The translations under genes and the position numbers were made by a program. Shown here in pieces: positions 16,373 to 24,827 of a stretch of DNA of 38,662 bases. The notes below the pieces were generated by a model, which did not search any database, was not told where the DNA came from, and was given only the letters and a program-made list of their open reading frames with translations. The stretch spans positions 1 through 38,662 of the forward strand of contig CAZKBQ010000042.1 of assembly GCA_964550855.1 (NCBI GenBank), read 5' to 3'. Every line of letters begins with the position of its first letter. Position 1 is the first letter of the stretch. This DNA is from JAGOBP01 sp964550855. GTDB taxonomy: Bacteria > Chloroflexota > Anaerolineae > Fen-1058.

Positions 16373-16906
16373 TTACGGGTAGTGTGGGCAATACACCGTC
16401 CCGTAGTTGGCCGAACCCAGATTGGCTGAATCACGCGCGCGAATGGTGTAAGCATAGGCATTGCCCAGTTCAGGGTTGCCGCCGGCACCGGCGGGGCCGC
16501 ACGGCACCTTAAACCCCTGGCCAAGCATGTTGTAGGGCACATACATCGAGGTCTGGAAAAAGCCCTGTACGTGCGCCACCGGGCCATAGTTGTTCAGAAT
16601 GGCCGTCATGGTGATCATATAGTTCGGACTGGCGCTTACCGACAGGTAATACCAGTTGATGTAACAATCGTTCTTCGTCTGATCGGGCTGGTAGCAGGTG
16701 GCGCTGGGCGAATCGATGAAGCCGATGTTGGGCTGATCGGGCGCCTTCTCGCCCGGCGGCGTCGTGATCTCGCGGACACTGTCGCCCTGCACCTCACGTT
16801 TGATCGACTGTGGAGCGGAGCCTTGTCCCCGCGCCACCCCAATCGTGACAAAGGCCGTCGCCAGCATAAGCGCCGCAACCATCAGCGGCATAGCAAATTT
16901 GCGCAT
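16373..16906 (-). CDS. Secreted protein of unknown function, paralog A of a tandem pair
   Basis: This 177-residue protein has an N-terminal signal (MRKFAMPLMVAALMLATAF) with likely cleavage near the VARGQ region. The conserved core matches paralog B in order and spacing: FIDSPSATCYQP, NDCYINWYYLSVSAS, YMITMTAILNN, GFFQTSMYVP, GFKVPCGP, YTIRARD and ANYGTVYCP. The beta-rich, Cys-paired core suggests a small extracellular domain. It ends soon after the last shared Cys and lacks the LP..R tail of paralog B. The ATG at 16906 has a GGGAGAAG site. A tandem duplication is evident, with roughly half the residues differing, so it is not recent. Function is unknown. Confidence 0.75.
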   Translation of the reverse strand: MRKFAMPLMVAALMLATAFVTIGVARGQGSAPQSIKREVQGDSVREITTPPGEKAPDQPNIGFIDSPSATCYQPDQTKNDCYINWYYLSVSASPNYMITMTAILNNYGPVAHVQGFFQTSMYVPYNMLGQGFKVPCGPAGAGGNPELGNAYAYTIRARDSANLGSANYGTVYCPHYP

Positions 16907-17303
16907 GATGTCTTCTCCCTTGGTTGGTTATGGTTCGTGAAACTGGCAGCTGTGTTTGAGTGCTTTCCTTGATCTCTGAATCACCGCTCGTCGTTCAGGA
17001 GCTTGTGTTCAAGCGAACTGTTACTTCAAGTGCAGCCTGTGTCTGATAAGGCACCGCACGCCTGCTCGCTACCCACCCCGCGTTCATTGGAATTTCCTCG
17101 ACACGATCAGCATGGCCGGAGATGGGTGCCTGTTGCCGATACGCCGTCGTTTATTACTATACGCCAATTCGTGCTGGCGAAGGCTGCAACTTGGTTAAGA
17201 GTGTGTCAATATCGCGTATGAAAGCTGTGAAATGGCCTGATCGCGTGTTTTTTTACAGACCTTCCCTGAAACGCCGCAATGTGCCAATCGGGTGGTGGAG
17301 GCT
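16907..17303. other. 397-base intergenic region with no gene seen
   Basis: No convincing coding frame, RNA gene or terminator was found between the secreted pair and the epimerase gene. It is less G+C-rich than its surroundings and contains a run of seven T near 17249-17255. A minus-strand TTGACA near 17200 has no good -10 partner. It probably holds the promoter for the gene at 16906, which I could not pinpoint. Confidence 0.5.
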
Positions 17304-18344
17304 TCAGTCTTCAACCAGTGGCCTCAAGCGTGACGTGAGATCGCGCTTGCGCCGCCTGGCCTTCAATTCGCGTTCACGTTCCAGAGTCTCCAGCCACGCT
17401 TCGCGCACCGGCCTGGGCTGCCAGCCTAACTCGCGCCGGGCCTTTTCGTTGGAAAAACAGTAATTCAGCGAACCGCTGCGCACGGTTTCGCGCGAGATGA
17501 AGGCCGTCAGCCCCAGCAGGCGCTGCAGCGGCTCCAGCGGCGCAAACATGATCTCGGCCAGTTTGCCGGGCAGCCACAGGCGCACTCTGAAACGACCGGG
17601 TGTCGAGCCCCACAGATCGACCACGGCCTGCATTGTCGTCGTTTCGCCGCAGAGGAAGTACGTCTCGCCGATGCGGCCTTTCTCGGCGGCCAGGGCAATC
17701 CCTTCGGCTGTGTCTTCATCCGTGGCATGGACAAAGATGCGGTCTTTGGCCCAGCCCATGGGCGGCATCAGGCCGTTGACGTACAGACGCGCAAAGTAGC
17801 CCCAGATCGAATGATCGTTCGGGCCGATCACACTGCCGGGACAAACGATGATCAGCGGCAGACCGCGCGCCTGATATTGAAGGGCCACGGCGTGGGCGTC
17901 GGTCTTGGATTGGTCATAAGCGGCGACACAGGGTGTTTGTCGTGTAAAAGTTTCATCGCGCAGCTGCCGGCCGGTTTCGCCAAATGCCACGACGCTGGAT
18001 ACGTACACCGTGCGCGGAATACCCAGTTCCTGTGCCAGGCTCAACACATTCTCCGTGCCGCCGACGTTGATGGCCTGCATGCGCTTCTTCGCCGCGGCGG
18101 TCAGACCCAACTCAAACCAGGCCGCAGCGTGTACGACGAGATCGGCGCCCGTCATGCCCGCACGCATCGATTCGCGTTCGGTGATGTCGCCCGCGAGGCA
18201 GTGCACTCCCATGTTGTGCAGAGCGCGCGCAGCGGTGCTGTCGGGCCGGCGCACCAGCGCGATCACCTCCCAGCCGCGCGCCGCCAGCCGTCGTGTAAGC
18301 GGCTGCCCGATGAAACCCGTGCCGCCCGTGAGAAACACTCTCAT
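17304..18344 (-). CDS. NAD(P)-dependent epimerase/dehydratase (extended SDR)
   Basis: This 346-residue Rossmann-fold enzyme opens with the extended-SDR dinucleotide motif TGGTGFIG (residues 6-13). VVHAAAW follows the central strand, VYVSSVVAFG carries the catalytic Ser region, and YDQSK supplies the Tyr-x3-Lys pair, with CPGSVIGPND after it. The pattern resembles dihydroflavonol-reductase-like and hopanoid-associated epimerases, with sugar, steroid or flavonoid-like substrates in characterised relatives; none can be assigned here. The C-terminal 40 residues (NEKARRELGWQPRPVREAWLETLE) are the usual substrate-domain end, followed by a basic tail. It is a single gene with its own space on both sides. 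Confidence 0.87.
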   Translation of the reverse strand: MRVFLTGGTGFIGQPLTRRLAARGWEVIALVRRPDSTAARALHNMGVHCLAGDITERESMRAGMTGADLVVHAAAWFELGLTAAAKKRMQAINVGGTENVLSLAQELGIPRTVYVSSVVAFGETGRQLRDETFTRQTPCVAAYDQSKTDAHAVALQYQARGLPLIIVCPGSVIGPNDHSIWGYFARLYVNGLMPPMGWAKDRIFVHATDEDTAEGIALAAEKGRIGETYFLCGETTTMQAVVDLWGSTPGRFRVRLWLPGKLAEIMFAPLEPLQRLLGLTAFISRETVRSGSLNYCFSNEKARRELGWQPRPVREAWLETLERERELKARRRKRDLTSRLRPLVED

Positions 18345-18495
18345 GGTCTGCCTCCTGTGACTGGTGTTCGGCCCTGATCGGACTTCGCGCCCCCGCGACC
18401 TCCCTCAAGAAAGTTTACCTTGCTCCCTTCACCACCATTTCCCCGGCTTGCGGCGATTCTGCTTCTCTCCACCGATCAAGCGGATCTCGTGCGTG

Positions 18496-19884
18496 TCATC
18501 TGACGACCAAAGGCAGGTGTATATCGAAAATGGGTGTGCCCTGGCCTTGCAGCTTGATGCTCTTGACGCCCGCGTTGGTACTGAAAGTGCTGGTGGCGGA
18601 GAAGACGCCCACCACCGTCGGCGAAAACGTGTAGTAGAAATGGCAACTATGTCCGGGCAATACGCCGCCGGGGATATTGCAGTCTTGCGAACCGTTGAAC
18701 GGTGCCGGCACCGCGCCACCGGCCCAATTCGTGAGCGGCGTCTGCCCGGTGTTGGTGATGGTCACCACCTGCTGCGCCTGCAAATGAAGACCGATCGGGC
18801 CAAAGTCAAGCCACAACGGATTCGCCGTCAAACTCGGCGCGAGACCCGTTCCCGCGAGGGTGATCGAGAAACTGCCAAAATTGTCACTCACGTTTGAGAC
18901 AGCCGAAAATGGTCCGGCTGAGGTTGGATTGAAGGTATAGTAAAAGTGGCAGGTTGACCCCGGCGGGAGGCCGCCAGAAATGTTGCAGTCCTGAGAACCG
19001 TTGAAGGGCGCCGGGACGGCGCCACCTGCCCAGCCGGTGATGTTGACAAAGCCATTGTCGGTAACGTCCACGAGCAGCTGCGCAGTGTTACCGAGACCGA
19101 TTGGCCCGAAATCGATCGAGCGTGGTGTGACTTGTTGCCCGCCGCCAGCCAGCAGGTTGGTATGCGCCTTCCCGCTGAGCGTGATGACAATCGATCCGCC
19201 ATTCGTGCTGCTGTTGGAGGTGGCGGTGTACGTGCCGGCCGCACTGGTGGAGAAATTGAAGAAATAGTGGCAAGAGTGGCCGGGCAGCACGCCGCCGGAA
19301 ATGTTGCAATCCTGCGAAGCGTTGAACGGCGCTGGCACGGCGCCACCGGCCCAGCCCGTCAAGGGCGCCAACCCGGTATTCGTGATCGTCACGATTTGAG
19401 TTGGCGCGACGCCGGGCGTCGTGCCGTTCGTATAGATGTCGCCAAAATCCAGCGAACGGAAATTGTAAGTGGCCTGAGCGCCCACGCCCGTACCGTGCAC
19501 AATGATGTTAATCGAACCGGCATTGGTGCTGCTGGACGAGGTGGCCGTAAAGACGCCGGCCGCCGTCGGCGAAAAGGTGAAGAAGTAGTGACACGCGTGG
19601 CCGGGCAAGACCCCGCCGGGAATGCTGCAATCCTGCGAGGCGTTGAACGGTGCCGGCACAGCGCCTCCGGCCCAACCCGTCAGCGGCACGTCGCCGCTGT
19701 TGGTAATGGTGGCGATCAGCGTGGGGGCGGTCGTCCCCACCGCGACGGGACCAAAATCCAGCTCGAGCGGAGTCACCCATTGACTCGCCGTAAGAGCCAC
19801 CGCTTGAGCGCCGGGATGAACGGTGATCATCCAGACTGCCAACCCAACGACGCCAACGACCAACATCCGTGATACGGTCTTCAT
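18496..19884 (-). CDS. Secreted protein with four choice-of-anchor-D/ASH-like Ig repeats
   Basis: This 462-residue protein has a signal peptide (MKTVSRMLVVGVVGLAVWM) and four Ig-like repeats of about 100-107 residues. Each runs LDFGP...ITNTG..PLTGWAGGAVPAPFN, then SQDCNI...GHSCH with a Cys pair, then YTFSPT..G.FSATS and a closing G.G strand. The repeat starts are 306, 321 and 321 bases apart. Between copies the DNA of the AGGAVPAPF core differs at third positions while the protein stays fixed, pointing to selection rather than recent copying. The tail FDIHLPLVVR may be a sorting or anchoring signal. Such repeats occur in cell-surface and adhesive proteins. The function is inferred only from the fold. 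Confidence 0.82.
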   Translation of the reverse strand: MKTVSRMLVVGVVGLAVWMITVHPGAQAVALTASQWVTPLELDFGPVAVGTTAPTLIATITNSGDVPLTGWAGGAVPAPFNASQDCSIPGGVLPGHACHYFFTFSPTAAGVFTATSSSSTNAGSINIIVHGTGVGAQATYNFRSLDFGDIYTNGTTPGVAPTQIVTITNTGLAPLTGWAGGAVPAPFNASQDCNISGGVLPGHSCHYFFNFSTSAAGTYTATSNSSTNGGSIVITLSGKAHTNLLAGGGQQVTPRSIDFGPIGLGNTAQLLVDVTDNGFVNITGWAGGAVPAPFNGSQDCNISGGLPPGSTCHFYYTFNPTSAGPFSAVSNVSDNFGSFSITLAGTGLAPSLTANPLWLDFGPIGLHLQAQQVVTITNTGQTPLTNWAGGAVPAPFNGSQDCNIPGGVLPGHSCHFYYTFSPTVVGVFSATSTFSTNAGVKSIKLQGQGTPIFDIHLPLVVR

Positions 19885-19944
19885 TATCCCACCCTTGACC
19901 TGACGACAGCCATCTATGCTTGCCCGATCAATCAGTCGTTACGA

Positions 19945-22107
19945 TTACTTTCGGCCCCTGACCCTCAGCTCATCGACTGCCGGTAATTCATCTTCACCCG
20001 CGATCATCACGTTCACCGCGCAGGCCTTGTATTCCGGGATTTTGGCCTGCGGATCGAGCGTGTCGATGGTGAGCAGATTGGCCGCTGCCTCCGCAAAGTG
20101 CATCGGGATGAAGACCACGCCGGGGCTGGTCTTGGGCGAGACGTTGAGCCGCAGCACCACCGAGCCGCGCCGCGACGACACGCGCACCACGTCACCGGTC
20201 TTCAGGCTCAATCGCGCCGCGTCGATCTCGTGCATGTCGATCAGCGGCGCGGGGAACAACTCGTCCAGCTGCGACTGGCGCGTCATCGAACCGCCGTGCC
20301 AGTGCTCCAGCAAACGACCCGTCGTCAAGATGAAGGGATATTCGTCGTCGGTCGGTTCGGCCACGGGCACGTGCTCCACCGGGAAGAACCGCCCGCGTCC
20401 CGACGGGAAACTCTCCGCGAACAGGAACGGCGTGCCGGGATGCGTCTCATCGGGCACCGGATATTGCAAGCCCAGCTGATCGATGCGCGCATACGTGACG
20501 CCTTTCAGCATCGTCGCTACATCGGCCATTTCTCGGAAGATCTCTTCGGGAGCGGCATAATCCCATCGGGCGCTGGTGGGCCGCCCCAGCCGCGCTTCGA
20601 TCCGTTTCGCCAGATCGCAGATGATGTCGTAATCGGGCCGCGATTGCCCGCGCGGTTCGATGGCTTTGCGCACGCGCTGCACGCGCCGATCGGTGTTGGT
20701 GAACGTCCCCTCTTTTTCGGCAAAAGGTACGGCCGGTAAAAACACATCCGCAAACGCGCCCGATTCGTTGATGAACACATCCTGCGCGACGATGAATTCC
20801 AACTGCTCCATGTGGTGGCGCGTCACGTTCAGGTTCGGCTCGGTCATCATGGGATTCTCGCCCATGATGTACAGCGAGCGAATACCGCCGGGTTTCGCAT
20901 TCGCCAGAATCTCCGTCGTGGTCAGACCGCGCTTGCGGCTTAGCCCGCCCGGCTCGATATTCCAGGCCGTTTCCCACTTTACGGCATTTTCTTCTTTGTC
21001 CACTTCCATGTAGCCGGGATAATGAAACGGCATCGCGCCCGCGTCCGACGCGCCCTGCACGTTGTTCTGTCCGCGCAGCGGATTCAGGCCCGTGCCCAGG
21101 CGGCCGATGTGGCCCGTCAGCAGCGCCAGGTGAATCAGGCCCAGCGCGCTGGCCGTGCCGGTGGTGAGCTGCGAGATGCCCATGCCCCAGTAGATGGCGC
21201 CGTTCCTGGCGGTGGCATACAGCCGCGCCGCTTCGACGATTAAATTCCGATCCACGCCGGAGATCGACTCCGCGTATTCGGGCGTATACTTATCGAGTGA
21301 GGCGGCGAATTCCTCAAACCCCGTGGTGCGCGCTTCTACAAAAGCCCGATTGACCAGCCCTTCCTTTACGATCACGTGGGCCATGGCGTTGAAGACCACC
21401 ACGTTGGTGCCCGGCTGCAGCGGCAGGAACAGCGTGGCATAGTCGCATAATTCGATGCGGCGCGGATCGATCACAATCAATTTGGCGCCGTGCTTCTGAA
21501 TCGCCTCTTTCATGTGCAGGGCGATGATGGGGTGATTCTCCGTGGTGTTGGATCCGGTGACGATGAACACATCGTTGTGGATCACCTCGGCGGCGGTGTT
21601 GCTCATGGCCGAGGTGCCCAGCGACTTCAGCAGCGCCACCACCGAGCCGGCGTGGCACAATCGCGTGCAGTGATCGACGTTGTTGGTCCTGAACAGCGCG
21701 CGATACATCTTTTGCAGCAGATAATTATCCTCGTTGGTGGCTTTGGCGCAGCAGTACACCGCCATGGCGTCGGAACCGTCGCGCCGATAGATCTCCACCA
21801 GCCGATCGGCTGCGTAATCCAGCGCCTCGTCCCAACTCACCTCGCGCCATTCGGATCGATCGAACGCCTGCGTGCGCGCGCCCGGGTATTGTGCCGTTTT
21901 GCGGATCAGCGGCGTGGTCACCCGCCTGGGACTGTAAATGTAATCGTAGCCGAAGCGCCCCTTGACGCACAAATTGCCGTGATTGACCGGGCTGTCAAAC
22001 GGCGATGTGACTCGATAGATGAAATCGTCTTTCACGTGCAGTTGCAATGTGCAACCCACCCCGCAGTAGGGGCAGGTGGTTGAGACAACTCTATCGGGTT
22101 GCAACAT
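19945..22107 (-). CDS. Formate dehydrogenase catalytic subunit, molybdopterin oxidoreductase, Cys form
   Basis: This 720-residue enzyme oxidises formate to CO2 at a Mo or W bis-pterin centre. The N-terminal [4Fe-4S] site is CPYCGVGC plus LCVKG (Cys 12, 15, 19, 47). The active-site ligand is Cys 151 in HCTRLCHAGSVVALL, followed by His 152; selenoenzymes carry Sec at this place. Further marks are VTGSNTTENHPI, YWGMGISQLTTGT, RGQNNVQGASDAGAMP and the C-terminal cofactor domain TTGRLLEHWH. It lacks the extra N-terminal [2Fe-2S]/[4Fe-4S] domain of FdsA/FdhA-type subunits, which is encoded separately at 25743. Four unrelated genes lie between the two. ATG 22107 has GGAGA upstream. Confidence 0.92.
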   Translation of the reverse strand: MLQPDRVVSTTCPYCGVGCTLQLHVKDDFIYRVTSPFDSPVNHGNLCVKGRFGYDYIYSPRRVTTPLIRKTAQYPGARTQAFDRSEWREVSWDEALDYAADRLVEIYRRDGSDAMAVYCCAKATNEDNYLLQKMYRALFRTNNVDHCTRLCHAGSVVALLKSLGTSAMSNTAAEVIHNDVFIVTGSNTTENHPIIALHMKEAIQKHGAKLIVIDPRRIELCDYATLFLPLQPGTNVVVFNAMAHVIVKEGLVNRAFVEARTTGFEEFAASLDKYTPEYAESISGVDRNLIVEAARLYATARNGAIYWGMGISQLTTGTASALGLIHLALLTGHIGRLGTGLNPLRGQNNVQGASDAGAMPFHYPGYMEVDKEENAVKWETAWNIEPGGLSRKRGLTTTEILANAKPGGIRSLYIMGENPMMTEPNLNVTRHHMEQLEFIVAQDVFINESGAFADVFLPAVPFAEKEGTFTNTDRRVQRVRKAIEPRGQSRPDYDIICDLAKRIEARLGRPTSARWDYAAPEEIFREMADVATMLKGVTYARIDQLGLQYPVPDETHPGTPFLFAESFPSGRGRFFPVEHVPVAEPTDDEYPFILTTGRLLEHWHGGSMTRQSQLDELFPAPLIDMHEIDAARLSLKTGDVVRVSSRRGSVVLRLNVSPKTSPGVVFIPMHFAEAAANLLTIDTLDPQAKIPEYKACAVNVMIAGEDELPAVDELRVRGRK

Positions 22108-22123
22108 GTGTGTCTCCTGTTGG

Positions 22124-22936
22124 TCACGATTTTACGCCGCGCACCGCCCACGCCCGCGCCATCAGCGGGATCGATCCGTCCGGGGCGAACGGCAAAGTTG
22201 CCCGCAGCCGATCACGCAACGCAACTCGTCGTTCTGCGGTCAGCGCAACGGCATAACCGGCCGCCGGACCTTGTCCGCCCAACAGCGGCCGCCAGAAATC
22301 GTCAAAGTCTCGAAAATGAGTGGCGATGTCGATGGCCTGCACCACCACGTCGCACAGACCCGCCGCTTCAAACAAAGCCTTTAGCGCCGGCGGCTGACAG
22401 ATTGAGCAGCGGCGGCCTTCGTCCAACGCCCCGGCCGTCGGGTCAAGCGCGACAGCGGCGTCCCAGAAATACCGCATCAACTGCATCTTATCGGCGTAAT
22501 CCCACACATACCCCGCTACTCGACCGCCCGGCCGCGTCACGCGGGCCATTTCGTTCACGGCCTGCTGTGGCTGTGGCACGAAGTTCAACATCAGGCCCGA
22601 CACCACCGCATCAAAACGCACGCCGCCGACGGGCAGCGCTTGCGCGTCGCCCACGATGAATCGGACACGCGGATCGTCGATGTGCGCTCGCACGTGGCCG
22701 ACGAAGCCGGTGGATCGATCCAGGCACGTCAGGGCGCGCGGCGTCGCCGTCTGCAGGATTGTCTGGCTCAGTGCACCGGTGCCGCAGCCCACGTCCAGCC
22801 ACACGCCATCAGGTGTGACCTCCAGCCAGTCCAGCAGCCGGGGCGCGATGCCCCGGCTCCACCGTCCGACGTTGCCTTCGTAAGCATCGCCGCTGGCCCA
22901 GACTTCCTGACGTGAGGGCGGTTCATCGTGCCGCAT
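22124..22936 (-). CDS. Class I SAM-dependent methyltransferase
   Basis: This 270-residue protein has the UbiE/Methyltransf_11 pattern. Motif I is WLDVGCGTGALSQTIL (near residue 46), motif II acidic end is LDRS, FIVGDAQALPV follows as the adenine-binding loop, and RFDAVVSGLMLNFVPQP then ARVTRPGGRVAGYVWDY form the post-motif region. The methyl acceptor is unknown. It starts one base after the stop of the DUF2269-like gene and ends 16 bases before formate dehydrogenase, so the three are probably one transcript. No functional link to formate metabolism is known to me. ATG 22936 follows closely on the upstream gene. Confidence 0.88.
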   Translation of the reverse strand: MRHDEPPSRQEVWASGDAYEGNVGRWSRGIAPRLLDWLEVTPDGVWLDVGCGTGALSQTILQTATPRALTCLDRSTGFVGHVRAHIDDPRVRFIVGDAQALPVGGVRFDAVVSGLMLNFVPQPQQAVNEMARVTRPGGRVAGYVWDYADKMQLMRYFWDAAVALDPTAGALDEGRRCSICQPPALKALFEAAGLCDVVVQAIDIATHFRDFDDFWRPLLGGQGPAAGYAVALTAERRVALRDRLRATLPFAPDGSIPLMARAWAVRGVKS

Positions 22937-22937
22937 C

Positions 22938-23432
22938 TCAAAACGGTTTCAACACCATCAATCCGACGATGATCACGATGCCGCCGAATTCCAACTGCCG
23001 GAATCTGCGCAGGAAAGGATCGGTGAGCGCTGCCGTCAGGGCCGGTGTGATGGCGCCCTGCGCACGCACGTCGTCCAACAGCTCTTGCCGCCGGCGGCGG
23101 CGCGGCCCCAGCAGGATTGGTGCGGCGGCCCCCATCGCCACCGTCAGGATCAACGACAGCTGCAGCCAGCTCGTCGCCGTGCCTTGCAGAAAACCCAGCA
23201 GCGGCCAGCCTGCCGACCAGGCCGTGATCAGGCCCAGCACCAGCACGGCCAGACTCATCGGGAAAACAAAGCGCAGTTCAAAGACTTCGCTCGTCTTCAG
23301 CAAGGCATAAGCAGGTTCGATGTTGGCCGACTTGACAGCCTGTCCAAACGTGACGTTTCGTCCGACGATGCCGGTGACCAGACCCAGTGCGGCAAAGATG
23401 TGCAGCAACTTCAGGATGAGCGTCAGACTCAT
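22938..23432 (-). CDS. DUF2269-like integral membrane protein
   Basis: This 164-residue protein has four predicted membrane segments: ILKLLHIFAALGLVTGIV, FVFPMSLAVLVLGLITAW, WLQLSLILTVAMGAAAPILL and FGGIVIIVGLMVL. A basic loop (GPRRRRRQE) lies between the last two. The opening LKLLHIFAA is the recurring pattern of DUF2269 proteins, whose role is unknown. I chose ATG 23432 because an upstream in-frame candidate at 23522 would add 30 polar residues that cross an inverted repeat likely to be an operator. It forms a likely operon with the methyltransferase and formate dehydrogenase genes. Confidence 0.75.
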   Translation of the reverse strand: MSLTLILKLLHIFAALGLVTGIVGRNVTFGQAVKSANIEPAYALLKTSEVFELRFVFPMSLAVLVLGLITAWSAGWPLLGFLQGTATSWLQLSLILTVAMGAAAPILLGPRRRRRQELLDDVRAQGAITPALTAALTDPFLRRFRQLEFGGIVIIVGLMVLKPF

Positions 23433-23464
23433 ATTAGCCCCCGCTGGCGAACCTGTTATGCTGG

Positions 23465-23484
23465 TTGTATCACATTTCATACAA
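23465..23484. promoter_or_regulatory. Inverted repeat TTGTAT-N8-ATACAA, candidate operator
   Basis: A perfect six-base dyad with an eight-base A+T-rich spacer stands out in a G+C-rich region, 33 bases before the DUF2269-like start. Outer bases GG and CC extend it partly. It has the form of a site for a dimeric helix-turn-helix regulator, and would control the DUF2269-methyltransferase-formate dehydrogenase transcript. The regulator is unknown and not in the window. Confidence 0.5.
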
Positions 23485-23567
23485 GCCAGGTCGATTACCC
23501 CACCGCTGTTACTCTCGTTCAAGACTGTGAGGCCATCCTGAATCGCTCATTCCCCCACGGCAGTGAG

Positions 23568-24806
23568 CTACTTGATCGGCCCGGCAAAATCCTGAGTGTA
23601 ATAATAAATGCCCGGTCCGGCGTTGTACACGCCAATGCCGATCAAGGTGTTGACCTCATTGAGCAGATTCTGCAAATGCGGTGGATCTTCACTCCAGTAT
23701 TTCCAGGCGTCTTCGATCGAGGCGAGGCCGCCGTAGATATTCTCCGTCGGACGGCCGCCATAACCCTGGTTGGCAATGCGCTTCGACGCCGATAGGCCGC
23801 CGGCCCCGATGTGCGTAATGCCGTTCTGCGCCATGTATTGACTGTGCTCCAGGGCCAGCGCCGTCAGGCCCGCATCCAGCGCATAGGGCGGCAGATTGTA
23901 TTGTTGGCGCAGCGCATTCGTGCGGCGCAGCAGTTCAGCGGCGATGTCGGCTTCGTTCGTCGGCGGGGCCGCGGGCTTGACCGACGGCACAGTGGTATCG
24001 ACGAATTCCGCCGACACCCAGCCTTCACGGTTATCGTCGGTCTTGACGTTGAGCCACGTGATGCCGTCTGAATCAGGTCCAAAGTTCAGGCCATTGGTCT
24101 GCAGGCGCTGCCCGTTGGCCAGCGTCACCAGCACCGGCGACGACGCGGCGTGATCGGCGCGCAGGTTGAGACCGTTGATCGAAGCGACATACACATAGCC
24201 GGGCGCGACCGAAGTCGGTGTGGGCGCAGCAGGCGCAGTGTCTGATAGCAGCTGCGCGGCCACCCAACCCGATCGGCCATCGCTGGTCTGCACGGCCTGC
24301 CACGCGAGGCCGCCCGTGTCAGGCGGGGTGGGCTGACCAATCGCCGTGAGAGGTGTGTCTTGCGCCAGCACCAGGATCACATTTGCCGTGGTGCTCGGCC
24401 CATCGCGGAAGTTCACGTTGTCGGCATTGACGAACACGGTGCGCGTCGCCGGCGCAGCCGGTGTCGCCGGAATCGAAGTCGGCGCCGGTGTGGGTGTCGC
24501 CGCCTGAGTCGGCTCGGCCGTCGAGGTGGCGTTGGCCGTGGGGGCCGTCGTCGGTGCAGGTGTCGTTGCCTGAGTCGGCTCAGCCGTCGAGGTGGCGTTG
24601 GCTGTGGGGGCCGTCGTCGGTGTGGCTGCCGCCGTCGTCGCAGTCGGTACTGGCGTTGACGGTGGCGCAGCGGTCGGCGTGCTCGTAGCTGCCACAATCG
24701 GCCGCGCCGTTGCTGTCGCCCCTGCCGTTGGAGCGGCCGGCGTCGGCGTCTGACAGGCCGCCAGGGCCAGTAACCCAATCGAGATGAGAACCCCCGCCCG
24801 CAACAT
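23568..24806 (-). CDS. Lipoprotein with two bacterial SH3 domains and a CAP/SCP domain
   Basis: This 412-residue exported protein opens with a type II signal (ISIGLLALAAC), with Cys 18 as the predicted lipid-bearing residue. A Pro/Thr/Ala-rich linker of about 105 residues follows and includes a tandem duplication of APTANATSTAEPTQ. Two SH3-like domains come next, with NADNVNFRDGPS (near 128) and INGLNLRADHAASS (near 208) as their hallmark strands, each ending in GW(V) patterns. The C-terminal CAP domain starts near 285 (LLRRTNALRQQYNLPPY) and holds the His of LEHSQYMAQNG, the second metal-region His in THIGAGG, and ENIYGG. Such domain sets bind peptidoglycan or the cell envelope. The enzymatic role of bacterial CAP domains is unsettled. 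Confidence 0.87.
   Translation of the reverse strand: MLRAGVLISIGLLALAACQTPTPAAPTAGATATARPIVAATSTPTAAPPSTPVPTATTAAATPTTAPTANATSTAEPTQATTPAPTTAPTANATSTAEPTQAATPTPAPTSIPATPAAPATRTVFVNADNVNFRDGPSTTANVILVLAQDTPLTAIGQPTPPDTGGLAWQAVQTSDGRSGWVAAQLLSDTAPAAPTPTSVAPGYVYVASINGLNLRADHAASSPVLVTLANGQRLQTNGLNFGPDSDGITWLNVKTDDNREGWVSAEFVDTTVPSVKPAAPPTNEADIAAELLRRTNALRQQYNLPPYALDAGLTALALEHSQYMAQNGITHIGAGGLSASKRIANQGYGGRPTENIYGGLASIEDAWKYWSEDPPHLQNLLNEVNTLIGIGVYNAGPGIYYYTQDFAGPIK
24502..24622. repeat. 66-base tandem repeat in the linker of the SH3-CAP lipoprotein gene
   Basis: Two copies, 24502-24567 and from 24568, match at all but two of their first 55 bases before diverging. The 66-base period keeps the reading frame and encodes the duplicated APTANATSTAEPTQ. 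It looks like a recent slippage or unequal exchange in a low-complexity linker, so linker length may vary between strains. Confidence 0.85.
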
Positions 24807-24827
24807 ACTCTGGCTCCTCCCTCAATA

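Noticed and set aside
21650..21665. Possible selenocysteine codon in formate dehydrogenase
   Set aside because: The active-site codon encodes Cys 151; no in-frame TGA was found despite the tRNA-Sec in the window.
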